From Aureobasidium sp. EXF-3400 (lineage: Eukaryota > Ascomycota > Dothideomycetes > Dothideales > Saccotheciaceae), in the NCBI GenBank assembly GCA_024195585.1, contig SWBL01000306.1, positions 1 through 64,000 of the forward strand: DNA of 64,000 bases, given 5' to 3'. Within the stretch, counting starts at the first letter, position 1, and every line of letters starts with the position of its first letter. The notes beneath the pieces were generated by a model. The model made no database searches, had not been told where the DNA came from, and saw nothing but the letters and a program-made list of their open reading frames with translations. Position numbers and translations under genes: made by a program. Of the stretch, positions 23,380 to 34,111 are shown one piece after another.

Positions 23380-24533
23380 ATGTCAACACTCAATATCGAA
23401 AGTTTGTTCGGCGTGAAAGGCTATGTGGCTCTCGTCACTGGAGGAAGCAGTGGGCTAGGCTTCATGATCTGTAAGGTATGGCTAGAGTCTGACCAGAAGA
23501 CATTATGTCTTTGCATCATCAACCATCATGCAGACCACTCACATTTAGTCATAGGGACTAGTTGCCAATGGCGCCAAGGTCTACGTTGTCGCCTTGCCGA
23601 CAGAGCCAATTGAGGAAAAGGTAGCGGAGCTGAACCAAATCGGGCTTTACACTGGTGGCTCAGCATACGGGTAAGTAGGCAAGCTACCGCTTCGTAGTAC
23701 AAGTTGTTGGCTGACTCCATTATCAGATTGGCTTGCGATGTCAGCAACAAGGGTTCCATTGCAAAGCTAGCAGAAGCAATGCATGGTCGAGAGACGCATC
23801 TCGATGTGCTGATCTCCAATGCTGGCATAAGGCGAGATCCTCCGGTCCCTTGTGATGTCCTCACGGCGTCAATGTCCGAATTGCAGGCATCAATGTGGTC
23901 GTCACGGCATTCGGATTGGTCAGATACGTTCTGTGTGAATACGACCGCTCACTATTTCTTGTCTGTGGCACTACTCCCACTTTTGGCCGCAGCTTCACAG
24001 ATTGACTTCGGCGATGGACTTCTGGGCAGAGATGTCGGCCGTGGTGCTATTGTCATGACAAGCTCGTGCGCCAGTATGCATAATGCGACGAACGTGGATT
24101 TGACCAGCTATGCCACAAGCAAAGCTGCGACAGATCATCTCGTTAAGCTCCTGGCGGCCAAGTTCAGTCGATTTTACGTTCGAGTGGTCGGCATCAACCC
24201 TGGATGTGAGCAATGTTATCATTACATATCGCATGAGACTAACTCGTTCGATAGTCGTCCCAAGCAAAATGAATCCGGTCGGTGAGGCTGGAAACATGTT
24301 CAGCTCTCTTTTCGATCGCGTTCCAGCCAAGCGCGCTGGGAATCAGGAAGACATCGCCGGAGCTGTCATCTACCTCATCAGTCGAGCTGGTGTACGTCTT
24401 GAACTCAAGCTGCGACTAGCTTTATATCTTCTCTTGCCAGCGTATCTCACTGACTATCTTACAGGCCTATGTCGATGGCGTCTCTGTCTGTATCGATGGA
24501 GGCCGCGTGCTCGTCGCCAACGGGCAGGAGTGA
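23380..24533 (+). CDS. Short-chain dehydrogenase/reductase (classical SDR)
   Basis: NAD(P)-dependent oxidoreductase. Five exons (23380-23475, 23555-23670, 23727-24205, 24255-24391, 24465-24533) splice in phase to 298 aa. Seen: cofactor motif TGGSSGLG near residue 20, NAG in LDVLISNAGIRR, the catalytic YATSK motif (Tyr and Lys), INPG after it, and the C-terminal VSVCIDGG typical of tetrameric classical SDRs. The N-terminal phrase LFGVKGYVALVTGG resembles fungal SDRs annotated as RhlG-like reductases. The substrate is unknown. In context it may oxidise or reduce a product of the neighbouring P450s. Confidence 0.88.
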
Positions 24534-25097
24534 CACTGCTTCTACTTCTACTTTCCTGTGGAGACAGGTTTGATTCGCTCTTTCCCTAGCTGGTGTCATG
24601 AATGATGATCCGAACATTTGGAAAGAAGTACTCTCGAATTAAGGTGTTTCTTTTCTTGGCTTGTCACGCGTACGCGTCTGCCCCGCCGATCGCATCAACA
24701 GCCTCCTCCTTTCCTTTCGCGTAGTCACAAATATCAAATCTTCTCAAAACATGCATGTAACGATTCGACATAGCATTGAACGTTTTGTGAGTGAATCTGA
24801 CAGACTTGAGTCCTTGAGACTTCTCCAATCATTCGGTCCGTCATAGCCTACGGTCACAATCAGCTGCTCCGCTTCCTTTATCGGACTCTCCGACATTCGT
24901 GTCGGTCGGAATCATGCCTCTGTGGGGTAAAACCATCCCCTCCGAACAGAGCTATCCGAAGTATGATAGCGGAGTCAACAAGGTAGAGAAACAGAAAAAG
25001 ATACTTGGCCACTCATTTTGCCATATGCGCTTTGGGACTGACATATCGACGCATGTATTGACCAACAGCTTTGATCGGCCGATAATCATATTTTGAA
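24534..25097. other. Promoter region of the second P450
   Basis: SDR 3' flank followed by the P450 upstream region. It carries the cluster palindrome at 24882. No gene recognised. Confidence 0.55.
24882..24892. promoter_or_regulatory. CGG-N5-CCG palindrome, cluster motif copy 4
   Basis: CGGACTCTCCG within TCGGACTCTCCGA, about 205 bp upstream of the second P450 start. Identical to copy 1 read on the other strand. Confidence 0.6.
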
Positions 25098-26839
25098 ATG
25101 CTGGCACTCGTTGTCCTCTTCGCTGCTCTTGTGGCAGTGGTATACTACAATGTTGTCGAGCCGCTATTCCTGGACCCCGAGAGCAAGATACCCGGACCGA
25201 AGTTGTTCGCTTTGACCAAATGGCGCTTGGCTCTTGAAGACTTCAAAGGCACGAGAACAAGGAAAATTCATGCCCTACACGAGAGATATGGTCCAATTGT
25301 GCGTATTGGTCCAAACGAAGTCCATTGCAACAGTCTAAACGCTCTTCGCACCATCTACGGAGCCGGAAGCGGTTTCGAAAGAACATGGTTCTATCGCATG
25401 TTCGATGTGTACGGGAAGCAGAACCTTTTCACCTTCGAGTCCGGCAAGGACCACAGTGAACGCAAAAAACTGGTCGCCAACGCGTATTCGAAATCTTTGA
25501 TGCTCAAAGGGCCGGCGGCTCGCATGGTGCAGGAGAAGGTCACTCAATACCTGACACTGCTAAACGCGCAAGGCGAGCAGCCACAGGAGATTTTCAGCAC
25601 TCTCCATTATTTCTCACTCGATGCCATCACCCATTTCCTCTATGGTCCATCTCATGGTGGCACTTTTGCACTGAAAGGCAATGCCCAGCATCGTGCTCTG
25701 CTCAATGATATCGTGGATCCGACTCGCCGCTATTTGAGTTGGTTTGCTGTACATCTGCCCACACTGACCAAATGGATGTATACGCGTGAAGGTCTGCTGG
25801 AGCGTGTGCTTAGACCGATACTGCCCATGCAGAAACCAACCACGTATACCGGGATTCGCAGGCACGCGCTCGAAGCTTTTCATCGCTTCAAAGATGCAGC
25901 AGAGACAAAGCCGGACATACTGGTCTCGGAACCGGGTATTGTATCGCGATTGTGGTCATCGCATGAAAGTGTTAAGGGCCCTGGTCCTCGCTCTCTGGAC
26001 TCCCTCGAAATTGCATCAGAGTGTGCAGATCATTTGCTTGCCGGAATCGACACAACAGCAGACACACTGATGTTCCTGATCTGGGCCTTATCCCAGCCAC
26101 AAAACTCGCATATTCAGAAACGGCTAGTTGAAGAAGTGCGCACAATACCCGAGGATGCCTTCGAAGATGGCATGCCAAAACTCGACGCTATTGACAAACT
26201 TCTGTATCTGGATGCTGTGATAAAAGAGACTTTGCGCCTTTACGCCCCGTTGCCGGCCTCAGAACCTCGCTCGCTACCTAACGATTGCGTTATTGATGGC
26301 TACAAGATACCTGCACGCACTGTGGTCAACATGTCGCCATACTCTCTACATCGCAATGCTGATGTCTTTGACGCGCCACTGACCTTCAACCCTGAGCGAT
26401 GGCTTGGACCAGCGGACAAGGTAAGCCTCATGAACCGATGGTTCTGGGCTTTCTCAAGCGGTGGCAGAATGTGTATAGGACTCCAGTAAGTCAATTCTTC
26501 ATCTCGAATTTCAGCAACGAACCTCAAAAACCAAAGTCGAAACGTCATGAATGTGTACATAAAGGCTGACAATGCTATTACAAAACAGCTTGGCCATGGC
26601 AGAAATGACGGCTTTGACTGTAGGCATCTATCGCGAGTACACTACATCCGTTGCTCCGGGTTTCGAAAATAAGACTCCGGGAATCACTTCTCGGTTTGAG
26701 GTCTTCTACGACGAGACCTTCCCAGAAATAGCAGTGAGTCAAGCCAGTGTGTTTGCGCTTGAGGTTGCAAGAAAAGCTGACTGGAGGTGGCATGTAGGAA
26801 CATACATGCATGATTCGATTTACGAAGGCAGCGTTGTGA
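25098..26839 (+). CDS. Cytochrome P450, benzoate 4-monooxygenase-like fungal group
   Basis: Exons 25098-26485, 26589-26733 and 26798-26839 give 524 aa. Residues 1-20 form a hydrophobic anchor. Landmarks: PGPKLFALTKWR, I-helix AGIDTTADT, ExxR as ETLR, FNPERWLG, and heme loop FSSGGRMCIGL, which the first intron interrupts just after. Reading straight through the second exon adds about 65 odd residues. Instead a GTGAGT donor at 26734, a GCTGAC branch site and a TAG at 26797 define a 64-bp intron, and the last exon then encodes EHTCMIRFTKAAL, the expected P450 tail. It is likely an ER-bound oxygenase of small aromatic or polyketide-like substrates; the exact substrate is unknown. Confidence 0.88.
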
Positions 26840-27003
26840 ATGGTCAGAATGTCACGACCTGCATCTGGGCAGCTGTCGGATGGGCGAGTTTTTGTTTGAA
26901 TCATAGGGCTGATCACTTTCGTCTTCGCGCATAAGCACAACACACAATACAGTTTGTGAGAATCTATTACAATTCTGCTATACCATGTTTGATGTATATA
27001 CAA

Positions 27004-28212
27004 CTAGCAGTTGGCCTGGATCCATTCATGAACAACACCAGCAATCTGAGGACTGTTCTTTTCGAGATAGCCAAAGTGGCCGTTACCAGTGATACCTTTA
27101 TCGGCAAGCTTGATCCATTGGGCGGCAACACCAGCTTGTTGCAGGAAATCAATGACACAATGCTCGTATGTGATGTGAGGGCTAGCACTGCCAGTAAGAG
27201 CGACATACTTGACTTTGGCAATCTCGGTGAGCTTGTGAATCGTTCCCGTTTGCATGTAACAGCTGCGTTTGGCAGGTGTGTCGTTCCCGACAAGTTCGTA
27301 TGTGAGCTCGGAGGGACTGCTAATGGCAGGATCGTATGTGACATTCGTGTTTGTCATGCCCCACGGACGAGCGGACGTGCGGCCAACAGAGGAGGTGGCA
27401 TTTCCGACGTATGATTGAAAAGGGATATTTCCAGGCTCCAGATTGACGTTGCCAGCAACCAAGGAAGGGCAGTCGTTGGACAGAAGCAAAGGATGCAAAG
27501 CTCCGATAGAATGTGAGATAAGGAACGAAGGACCGATGAGAGACAACAATTGACAACCCGAAGATCTCATGGATAGTTCTTGGACGGTCAGATTACTAGT
27601 CAATGGAATAAACGTTGACTCAAAAGCATCGAAAATAGGATCACCCTTCAATCCTGACCCAGGCCATTGAGTATGCTGTTGGGATTGTGGGTAGGCATTG
27701 GTAAGTTCGGGAGCAGTGAATCCCTTCTCGGTGATCTCAGCAGTGGAGCCAATGCGCATGACATAGTCGTTGAGGTCCTCTGCACTACCTCTACCAACGC
27801 TGGTCTGATCGACAATATAGACTTGGTAACCATAATCCAGAGAGTGAGATGCGAAGCCCTTACGGTTATCAGGCGTGTTGAGCCATGTCTTTGCAGTTAG
27901 CCACGAATGTTTCAGGAAGTCTTTGCAGACTCAACTCACCACTCCAGATGTACCACCACCATGGAAGAGAACGATGGGTTTGCTCTGCTTGACACCATTT
28001 GCAGGTGTCAATTTTTCTACATAGAGCTGGTCGTAGGTGAGATTGCCGGCAGCACCAGCTACGTAACGCCCTCCAATATAAAAAAAGTCGCGAGTATGTA
28101 ATGCTTCTCGCGAGGCACATCCAGGCGCAATAGCATTGATACCAATGCAGTCAGTCGCGGCGAGAGCGGCGCCCGCAAGAGAGGCAAGACTGAACAAGGT
28201 CGAGGATATCAT
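27004..28212 (-). CDS. Secreted alpha/beta-hydrolase (esterase/lipase-like)
   Basis: Exons 28212-27940 and 27888-27004 flank a 51-bp intron (GTGAGT) and give 385 aa. The N-terminus (MISSTLFSLASLAGAALA) is a signal peptide. Oxyanion-type motif VLFHGGGTSG precedes the intron. The nucleophile elbow is ISHSIGAL (S-H-S-I-G in place of the usual G-x-S-x-G), and GNGHFGYLEKNS supplies a candidate catalytic His near the C-terminus. Several N-x-S/T sites fit a glycosylated extracellular enzyme. The substrate is unknown; fungal relatives are annotated as carboxylic ester hydrolases. It sits at the end of the P450 group, but I saw no cluster palindrome upstream, so membership is doubtful. Confidence 0.8.
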
Positions 28213-29068
28213 TTGTCGCGAAAAATACGAGCCGCGATACGTGAAACAAGCCAAGAGGAAAGAATTGTCGGCAGGGTTGCGAAAGTGGCCGCTTTTGTAC
28301 TCCTCACCTTCTTCTCCACTTCAGGACCTGTCCATTGATATGATGCAGAGCATGTTACTTATCTCGCGAAGATCCACCTTGGGGATCATTGCGAGCTCGA
28401 CCCTGTTGAGATGAGATTGAATGCGGTAACATCGGGCGGTGGCACCTGCGACATGGAGTGCCTGATATTCAGCGATAGAGATGTTACGAAAGTCTAAATT
28501 TGTAGCCTATGCTGCTGTCCACAGAGCGATTCTGGCTCCTCAGTGAACCAACATGTCAAGTGGTGGGAAGGTCGGAAAGTTGGCACAGTTCAAGCACCTT
28601 TTTAGCCGACGCGTGATGAACACCAGGCTTGGCAAGACACGACGGGTTTGAGCCGTTCCTTCCTTCAAAGCCTGTCTAGGAATGAACATTTCTCTTTTGG
28701 ACAGCACTGAGCTGAATGGCCCAAGATCCATGTATCCAGCATGTGGTCAACCTCTGGCAGACAGATAAAGTCGTGAACTTGTGTCAATGCGAAGCCACCC
28801 CTGTCAACGAACGGGCCATCGTTTGACAGTCTTCGCTTGTGGCCTGATCATCATTTTCTGAAAGACATTCGAGCAGTCATGGTTGGTTCTGTATTCACAA
28901 CTCGCACAAATGCAACGACGCCACCAAGCCAATTCATACAGCCAGGCTTCAAGCACAAAAAAAAGAGTTTTGCAAATCCCGTATCCGCCTCCCAAAAGAC
29001 CTTTATTTCCCCCAATCCACCACCTTGTCGTTTCTGCTTCCATGGCAAGCAAAAAGCAAAAGTGATGT
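28213..29068. other. Intergenic, no gene recognised
   Basis: Hydrolase upstream region. The last part, about 29049-29060, reads on the minus strand as T-runs just 3' of the tRNA, as expected for an RNA polymerase III terminator. Confidence 0.5.
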
Positions 29069-29076
29069 TGACGAGA

Positions 29077-29108
<32 letters not shown>

Positions 29109-29159
29109 CGTATTGGAAGAACCTTAAGCTGGCGCCTTAGACCGCTCGGCCATCTCGCC
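29069..29159 (-). tRNA. tRNA-Leu(AAG) with an 11-nt intron
   Basis: The minus strand folds as a class II tRNA: acceptor GGCGAGA pairing with TCTCGTC (one G-U), a D arm, anticodon stem CCAGC/GCTGG, loop TTAAGG-C with anticodon AAG, a short variable arm, T arm GTGGG-TTCAAAT-CCCAC and discriminator A. The 18 nt between the anticodon stems are 7 loop bases plus an 11-nt intron at 29111-29121, placed after position 37 as usual. T-runs follow the 3' end. Confidence 0.9.
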
Positions 29160-32100
29160 TTTTCCGGCTGGGAAAGATCTTGCGATTTCCGAGCTCCGGA
29201 TGAGGTTACGGTTACCGTAATCCTTTATGTATAACATTTTGTTGACTCAATTCGCGGGAGCCCCAACGACAGCAGCGATGAAGTCTCCAATGAAGAGTTG
29301 CTAGCCTTGATCTTGATATGGGCTGTTGCAGTGGCGGCACGAAGATCGATGTGTTGATATTCGGCTAGGTATCTCAGCATATCATTGTCATTCACGAAAG
29401 TCCAGACAATGGTTGGAAAGGACAGTCTTGACCATGTCCACCACAGTCGATAACCAGACAACTCGTGGAAGTCTGGAGCTTGGGTACAGACCAAAGGATT
29501 CCCTTGGTGGTCAGTGGTCGTGTATATTCGTGTAGCGATCGTCGCCAGCCTGGCTTTCGAGACACATGATACGGTCGGTGGAGGAGAGCGTTCCCTACGC
29601 CGAGTACTCCGCCAATCTCGGCTGCTGTTCGCCGATATATATATCGAACGGCCAAATTGCGGCAAAGGCGCGGTTGCACCGTGTCAAGAGACTCGGACTC
29701 ATTTGAGGACCACTTCTCAACTCGAGCCCATTTGTTACCAACAGGCAGCTGGCTTATAATACGACCAGGTGGCACTAACTCTTTTCTTTTCGACAAGCTG
29801 TCTCTCTTGTGCTCGCTTCTTCTTCTTCTCTTTCCAGACAAAGGACAGTACCCGAATCTCAGAACATAACGTTGCAGAAGTCGGTGAGCTCTGGCGGCTG
29901 AGAAGACCTTAAAACTGTGGTTATATACTGCAAGATGCCTTGCAATGGCTGAGGTAAAATGGGATGTTCAGGCTGAGCGAGTGCAAGACCAGTATAGCTT
30001 CTGTGATCGTGACTGGGGATGTAGGTGAGTCTTGTTTGTTGTTTCGAAACGGCGTGACCTGGATAATTTGACGTTCATGGCCAATCACGAGTATGGGAGA
30101 TTTCGAGAGCCGTATCTGACACCAGAGCCGTGGTTTTGACATGTATAAGCGGCATCAGGGAGTAGTAGGCTGGAGACTGAAACAGTGTTGGTTGCGCTGC
30201 TTCTTCCTCCACGGACAATCGCATTGTGATGTCCAGATATATATAAGCGCCCCAGGCCGGACAGAGGACGGTAATATAGATATCGAGGCCAAAAGTCTGG
30301 TCCATCGATGTCAAGTATATAGAGATATCCTGTTCGCAAGACACCTTTGTGATAATTCTCGATCGAATTCGAGATCGCAAATCAAGCTGGAATAGGACGG
30401 CAGTGCCCGGAATGAGATTGATACGTGCCGTAACCTCGAACTTCGACGGAGGCTGTTGTCCCTATGCTCTGAGGCAGCAGGCTTGTTGCTGTTCGTGCTG
30501 AAAAGGTTGCTAGCAAAAGATTTATGGCAGGGGAAATCTCCACCTGAGGAGGTAGATCCGTCTCTGTATGTTCTTCGAGTCAAGGTTCCATCTTGACGAG
30601 TATATACGGCTTTGTTGGTGTTTCGAGGGAAAGGTTCTGGAGGTCTGGGTTGAGCTCAGGCCGTTGGTTGTGGACTACAACACCCTTGAAGCTAGTTCCA
30701 TATGGTTTGCCGCCAGATGAAGATGACAGGTGTTGTTGCCCAAGGATTGAGACGATGAAGTATTGAGTGATGCAACTCTCTTTGTTGCCAAAGAGTCCCA
30801 ATGCAGCCGATCTCATCGTCAACAACCTGATTCTTGATTTCCAACTCCTTATGGACTTGTATATAGATTCGCCCAACATTGAGGCGGGACTGGGCATGGA
30901 GGGTGTCAGGCTGCCTCTGTCCACCCCTGGTATATGGGAGCTGAGAAAGTCGTGAGTACGGCCCACTTGTGAGTTTCTTGACATCGAACCTACCACTCAA
31001 TCGCCGCGCAGACGTCTCCAACCTTCGAGGAGACGGCTCCCAGCTTTGAGAGCCGCCAGATGTGCGATAGTCCCCTCCGGACACGGAGTGATCAACAGCG
31101 ATGCTCAAGATGGAGACTCCTTGGTGGTGATGAGCTGTTATATTGATCTTCCGTCTCGATCTAGGTTCTGAGAGACTTTGTCGACGCCATGAAGCCGAGA
31201 GCAGCAGATGGTTCGAGTAGATAGCGCTTGGCAGCATCAGTTGAGAAAAGATGTCTGGCTGATGCATATATAGACGCTTGTATACGATGCTTGGTGCTTG
31301 AGGTAGCAGCTGAGGATGAGATAGCCTTGGCGCCATCTATAGTATAATAGAAATGTCCGAGAGAGATGGTTGATGATGGAGAAAGCAAAAGTGGAAAAAG
31401 GACAGGGTTAAAAAAGGCCCCAGGTGCGGCAGGTCACAAAAACAGGCTGCAAAACCATGGAGGACAAGTACAAGATTCTAGGATACTTGTGGAAGGATCA
31501 GTCCAGTAAGCCGCCGCTTTGCGTTATATGGCATGTGACAATTGAATTCCTGGTTGCGCTTTCCAAAGGCATTGGTTTGGATTCGTGATCAGCTACTTCC
31601 TGCCTCTCACAGGCTTCAGGAACTCGAAGCTGCCAAGTTGAACAACGCGTTTTCATACGTGGACACTGAGACTGCTATTCCAGGTCGGAGACTTGCGTCT
31701 ACTTGTAGCCTCGCTGGAAACAATGATCAGGTCAGCATCCAGGATTGTGTGCAACAAGGCACTGGTCTCTGGATCTTTGACGACACCGCCTTTTGTCCTT
31801 CAATCATCGACCAATCAGTTTGTTTTGGGGTTGACAGTTCATGATCACATCCAAAGACTCCTGATCTTTCAACGTAACACAGCCAACCGTTCCTGATATT
31901 AGCAGTGAGGTTCTCTTACAGACCACATGCCAGTCTTGTTCAGCAGGCTTGAATTCCGCCATCTAAGGCAGTGGCGGCAGTGTCACAAACAGGAAAAAGA
32001 CGGCAGAGGGATACTAACGACAGGTTGCTTGCAGGACTAGCGCAGTGTTATTGGTAAAAGAAAAATTGCAAACTGGATTCAGCCAACAATGTCTTAAACT

Positions 32101-32456
32101 TTTTGTTACTGATTGGAGGCGACGGCATTGGTCTTTGAGCATTACACCTTGTTATAGTCATCTGTTTGAGCTTGATAATATAACCGCGAGCAATTTATGT
32201 GTACCAGCATAGCAAGCTTTAGCAATGCCCTTCCAGCGTAGACAACGCCCTTCTCACAACTTGTTTTCCACAGCCATATTCCCTCAGCCTTTTTTTATTG
32301 TACATGACGTGCAGAGTACGACAGAGCCTTGCCAGCACAGCGATAGTCGTTGGTTTCATACATGCTTCTCGAAAAACCATGAACAGTTGGCTTCCATGGT
32401 TCTCATTCTTCAGGGCAGACCTTCAGCGCGAGAGCGTTCAAGAATCTAGGAGGTGA
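29160..32456. other. 3.3-kb stretch without a convincing gene
   Basis: Many medium open frames overlap in different phases, none with a recognisable domain. The minus strand at 29225-29665 holds protein-like sequence (LWWTWSRLSFPTIVWTF). A plus-strand frame at 31542-31844 includes DCVQQGTGLWIFDDTAF, faintly like the segment before the P-loop in fungal NACHT proteins. Neither is enough to call a gene. Short TATATA-rich words recur between about 29630 and 31270. Decayed genes are my best explanation. Confidence 0.4.
30088..30996 (-). pseudogene. Possible decayed coding frame interrupted by two TGA codons
   Basis: One minus-strand frame stays open from 30996 to 30088 except for TGA at 30582-30580 and TGA at 30384-30382. 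The translated blocks (for example QYFIVSILGQQHLSSSSGGK and SVEVRGYGTYQSHSGHCRPI) look protein-like but match no family I know. Overlapping frames of similar length exist here, so chance is not excluded. Confidence 0.25.
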
Positions 32457-33503
32457 TTAGCGGATACTGGAAGAATCGGGACTGGATGAGTGCACACCAA
32501 CCTCCTTGCCGCCCAAACGGGCGATGACCTCAGAGACATGGTAGCGACAGCGGCTGACAGTGCCCCAGGCCTTGCGGCTTCTTCGCTGTGACTCGAAGCC
32601 CTCGTCGTGCCTCGCAGCTCTGTACAGGCACTTGATCAAATCATGGATGAACTCGAAGTGGAAGCCTTCACCGAAGCGAGACTGGCCATCGATAAGAGCT
32701 TCAACATTTTCGTGAGAAAGGACGACGATGTCAGTGACAAGTTCGCGAAGAGACACGCCAAATGGAGTACGCTCGTAGATCTTGTAGATGGTGGAGGCGC
32801 GAGGGAAAGCGAATTGCTCCTGGAAGAGAGTAATGATCTCGTTGATAGCAACATTCTGCAGGCGAGGGATGTTGTACTTGTTGCCGAAGATGTAGAGCTC
32901 AACCATCAAGTCCCAGTAGTCCCAGGGTGTGAGGGAGGGGTTGTTGGAGCCAACACCATAGCCGCCGACTTTGTAATCAGTGATCCAGCGGATGAACCTA
33001 GAGAAGAGTTGTGATTAGTCACTACGGTCGTGGTCTAATGACATCGAACTTACTCGCGAACAACGTCAGGTGAGTCTTCTAGCATGCGTACAATCTTGTT
33101 CTAAGCCTCGGTGGACCAAGAGTATTTGATGGCGCCAGAAAAGAAAGATGAGTAGAACGAGAGGACTTCGTGGAACCAGGTGAAGTGAGCCTCCTCGCTG
33201 CCGACGATGAGAGTCATCATTCTTTCCTTCATATCAGCGCAGGTGGCAGCCTAGAGCATGACATTGCTGCATAACAGTCAGTGAGATGATCGTGGTGTAA
33301 ATTGTTGAGGTAGTGACGTACTGAGGCCATGGGCCACCTGGTTCATTAAAGCAGCACTGCTTGTTAGTCCTTTTAGCCATGTAACCCATGCGACCCTGTT
33401 TTGTGCGAGTCTTGTTCTGTTTGACAGGAGAGCCGCCTTCGGTGACAGTAACGATGGCAGGCACAGACGCAGCTGCGCCGGCAGTAGATGGCACGGTAGC
33501 CAT
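32457..33503 (-). pseudogene. BTB/POZ-domain protein gene with two premature TAG codons
   Basis: Three exons (33503-33322, 33266-33054, 32997-32457) join in perfect phase across introns of 55 and 56 bp with GTACGT and GTAAGT donors and CAG/TAG acceptors. The frame would encode 311 aa but is broken by TAG at 33253-33251 and TAG at 33103-33101. The region between and after is intact: MKERMMTLIVGSEEAHFTWF and LSFYSSFFSGAIKYSW match the BTB fold, then FIRWITDYKVGG and LMVELYIFGNKYNIPRLQN, the usual end of fungal BTB domains. Both stops replace what would most simply be CAG (Gln), a C-to-T change in CpA context. BTB proteins are dimerisation modules, often Cul3 adaptors. A truncated or dead product is expected. 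Confidence 0.75.
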
Positions 33504-34111
33504 TGCAAGTGTGGCTGACTTAAAGAGTGCGCAAAAAGACTGAACAGAGTTGACGTGGTGGACGCCTGCAATGGGGCGGCGAGGAAGAAGATCAGCGCAG
33601 GTCTTGTATTGAACGACGATCGAGAGAAGTGAGCATAAAAATCAAGCAGAAGTTGCGTTGTTGTGGTGTTGGGAGTGAGGGGCTGTGCGAGGAGAGTGTT
33701 TGAAGGAAAAGGCAGGACCTGGCGCCTTCGTAACTGCTCGGTGTTGTAAGCTTCAGAAGCTGCAGGCTAGAGAAAATAGGCAGGAGCGACTTCACCAGGA
33801 TGAAATGTACTTGCCTTGCCTCAGATCCGTGTCGGTCCTGTCTGCTTCTCCACGTTAGAGTGCACTGAAATTGCTCTTGCTGTCTTGACATTGCTCACTC
33901 TTCCAAGCAACAACGAAACGGCATGTGAGTTCAGCATTCGATACATCCATGTTACAGTTACAAAACAGCAAACGCCTCTTATATGCTGATATGAAAGGCA
34001 CATGACCGCTTGCACTCCTCAACTCCACAGAAAGAAGGGTATCTTGTTTGCCTTCAATGCCCACACAGATTCAGAAAGACAACAAACCTCTACCAGATAT
34101 TAGACCCGAAT
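33504..34111. other. Intergenic, nothing recognised
   Basis: Upstream flank of the BTB pseudogene and 3' flank of the Whi5/Nrm1-like gene. No element or gene seen. Confidence 0.5.

Noticed and set aside
27004..28212. Inclusion of the secreted hydrolase in the palindrome regulon
   Set aside because: I found no CGG-N5-CCG copy in its upstream region; only adjacency supports membership.
30692..31336. 214-codon minus-strand frame
   Set aside because: Overlaps another long frame in a different phase, with low-information composition; not supportable as a gene.
33101..33253. TAG codons in the BTB gene read as recoded glutamine
   Set aside because: TAG terminates other clear genes in the window (CTF18, palmitoyl-protein thioesterase, the malate dehydrogenase end), so codon reassignment is unlikely; mutation is simpler.
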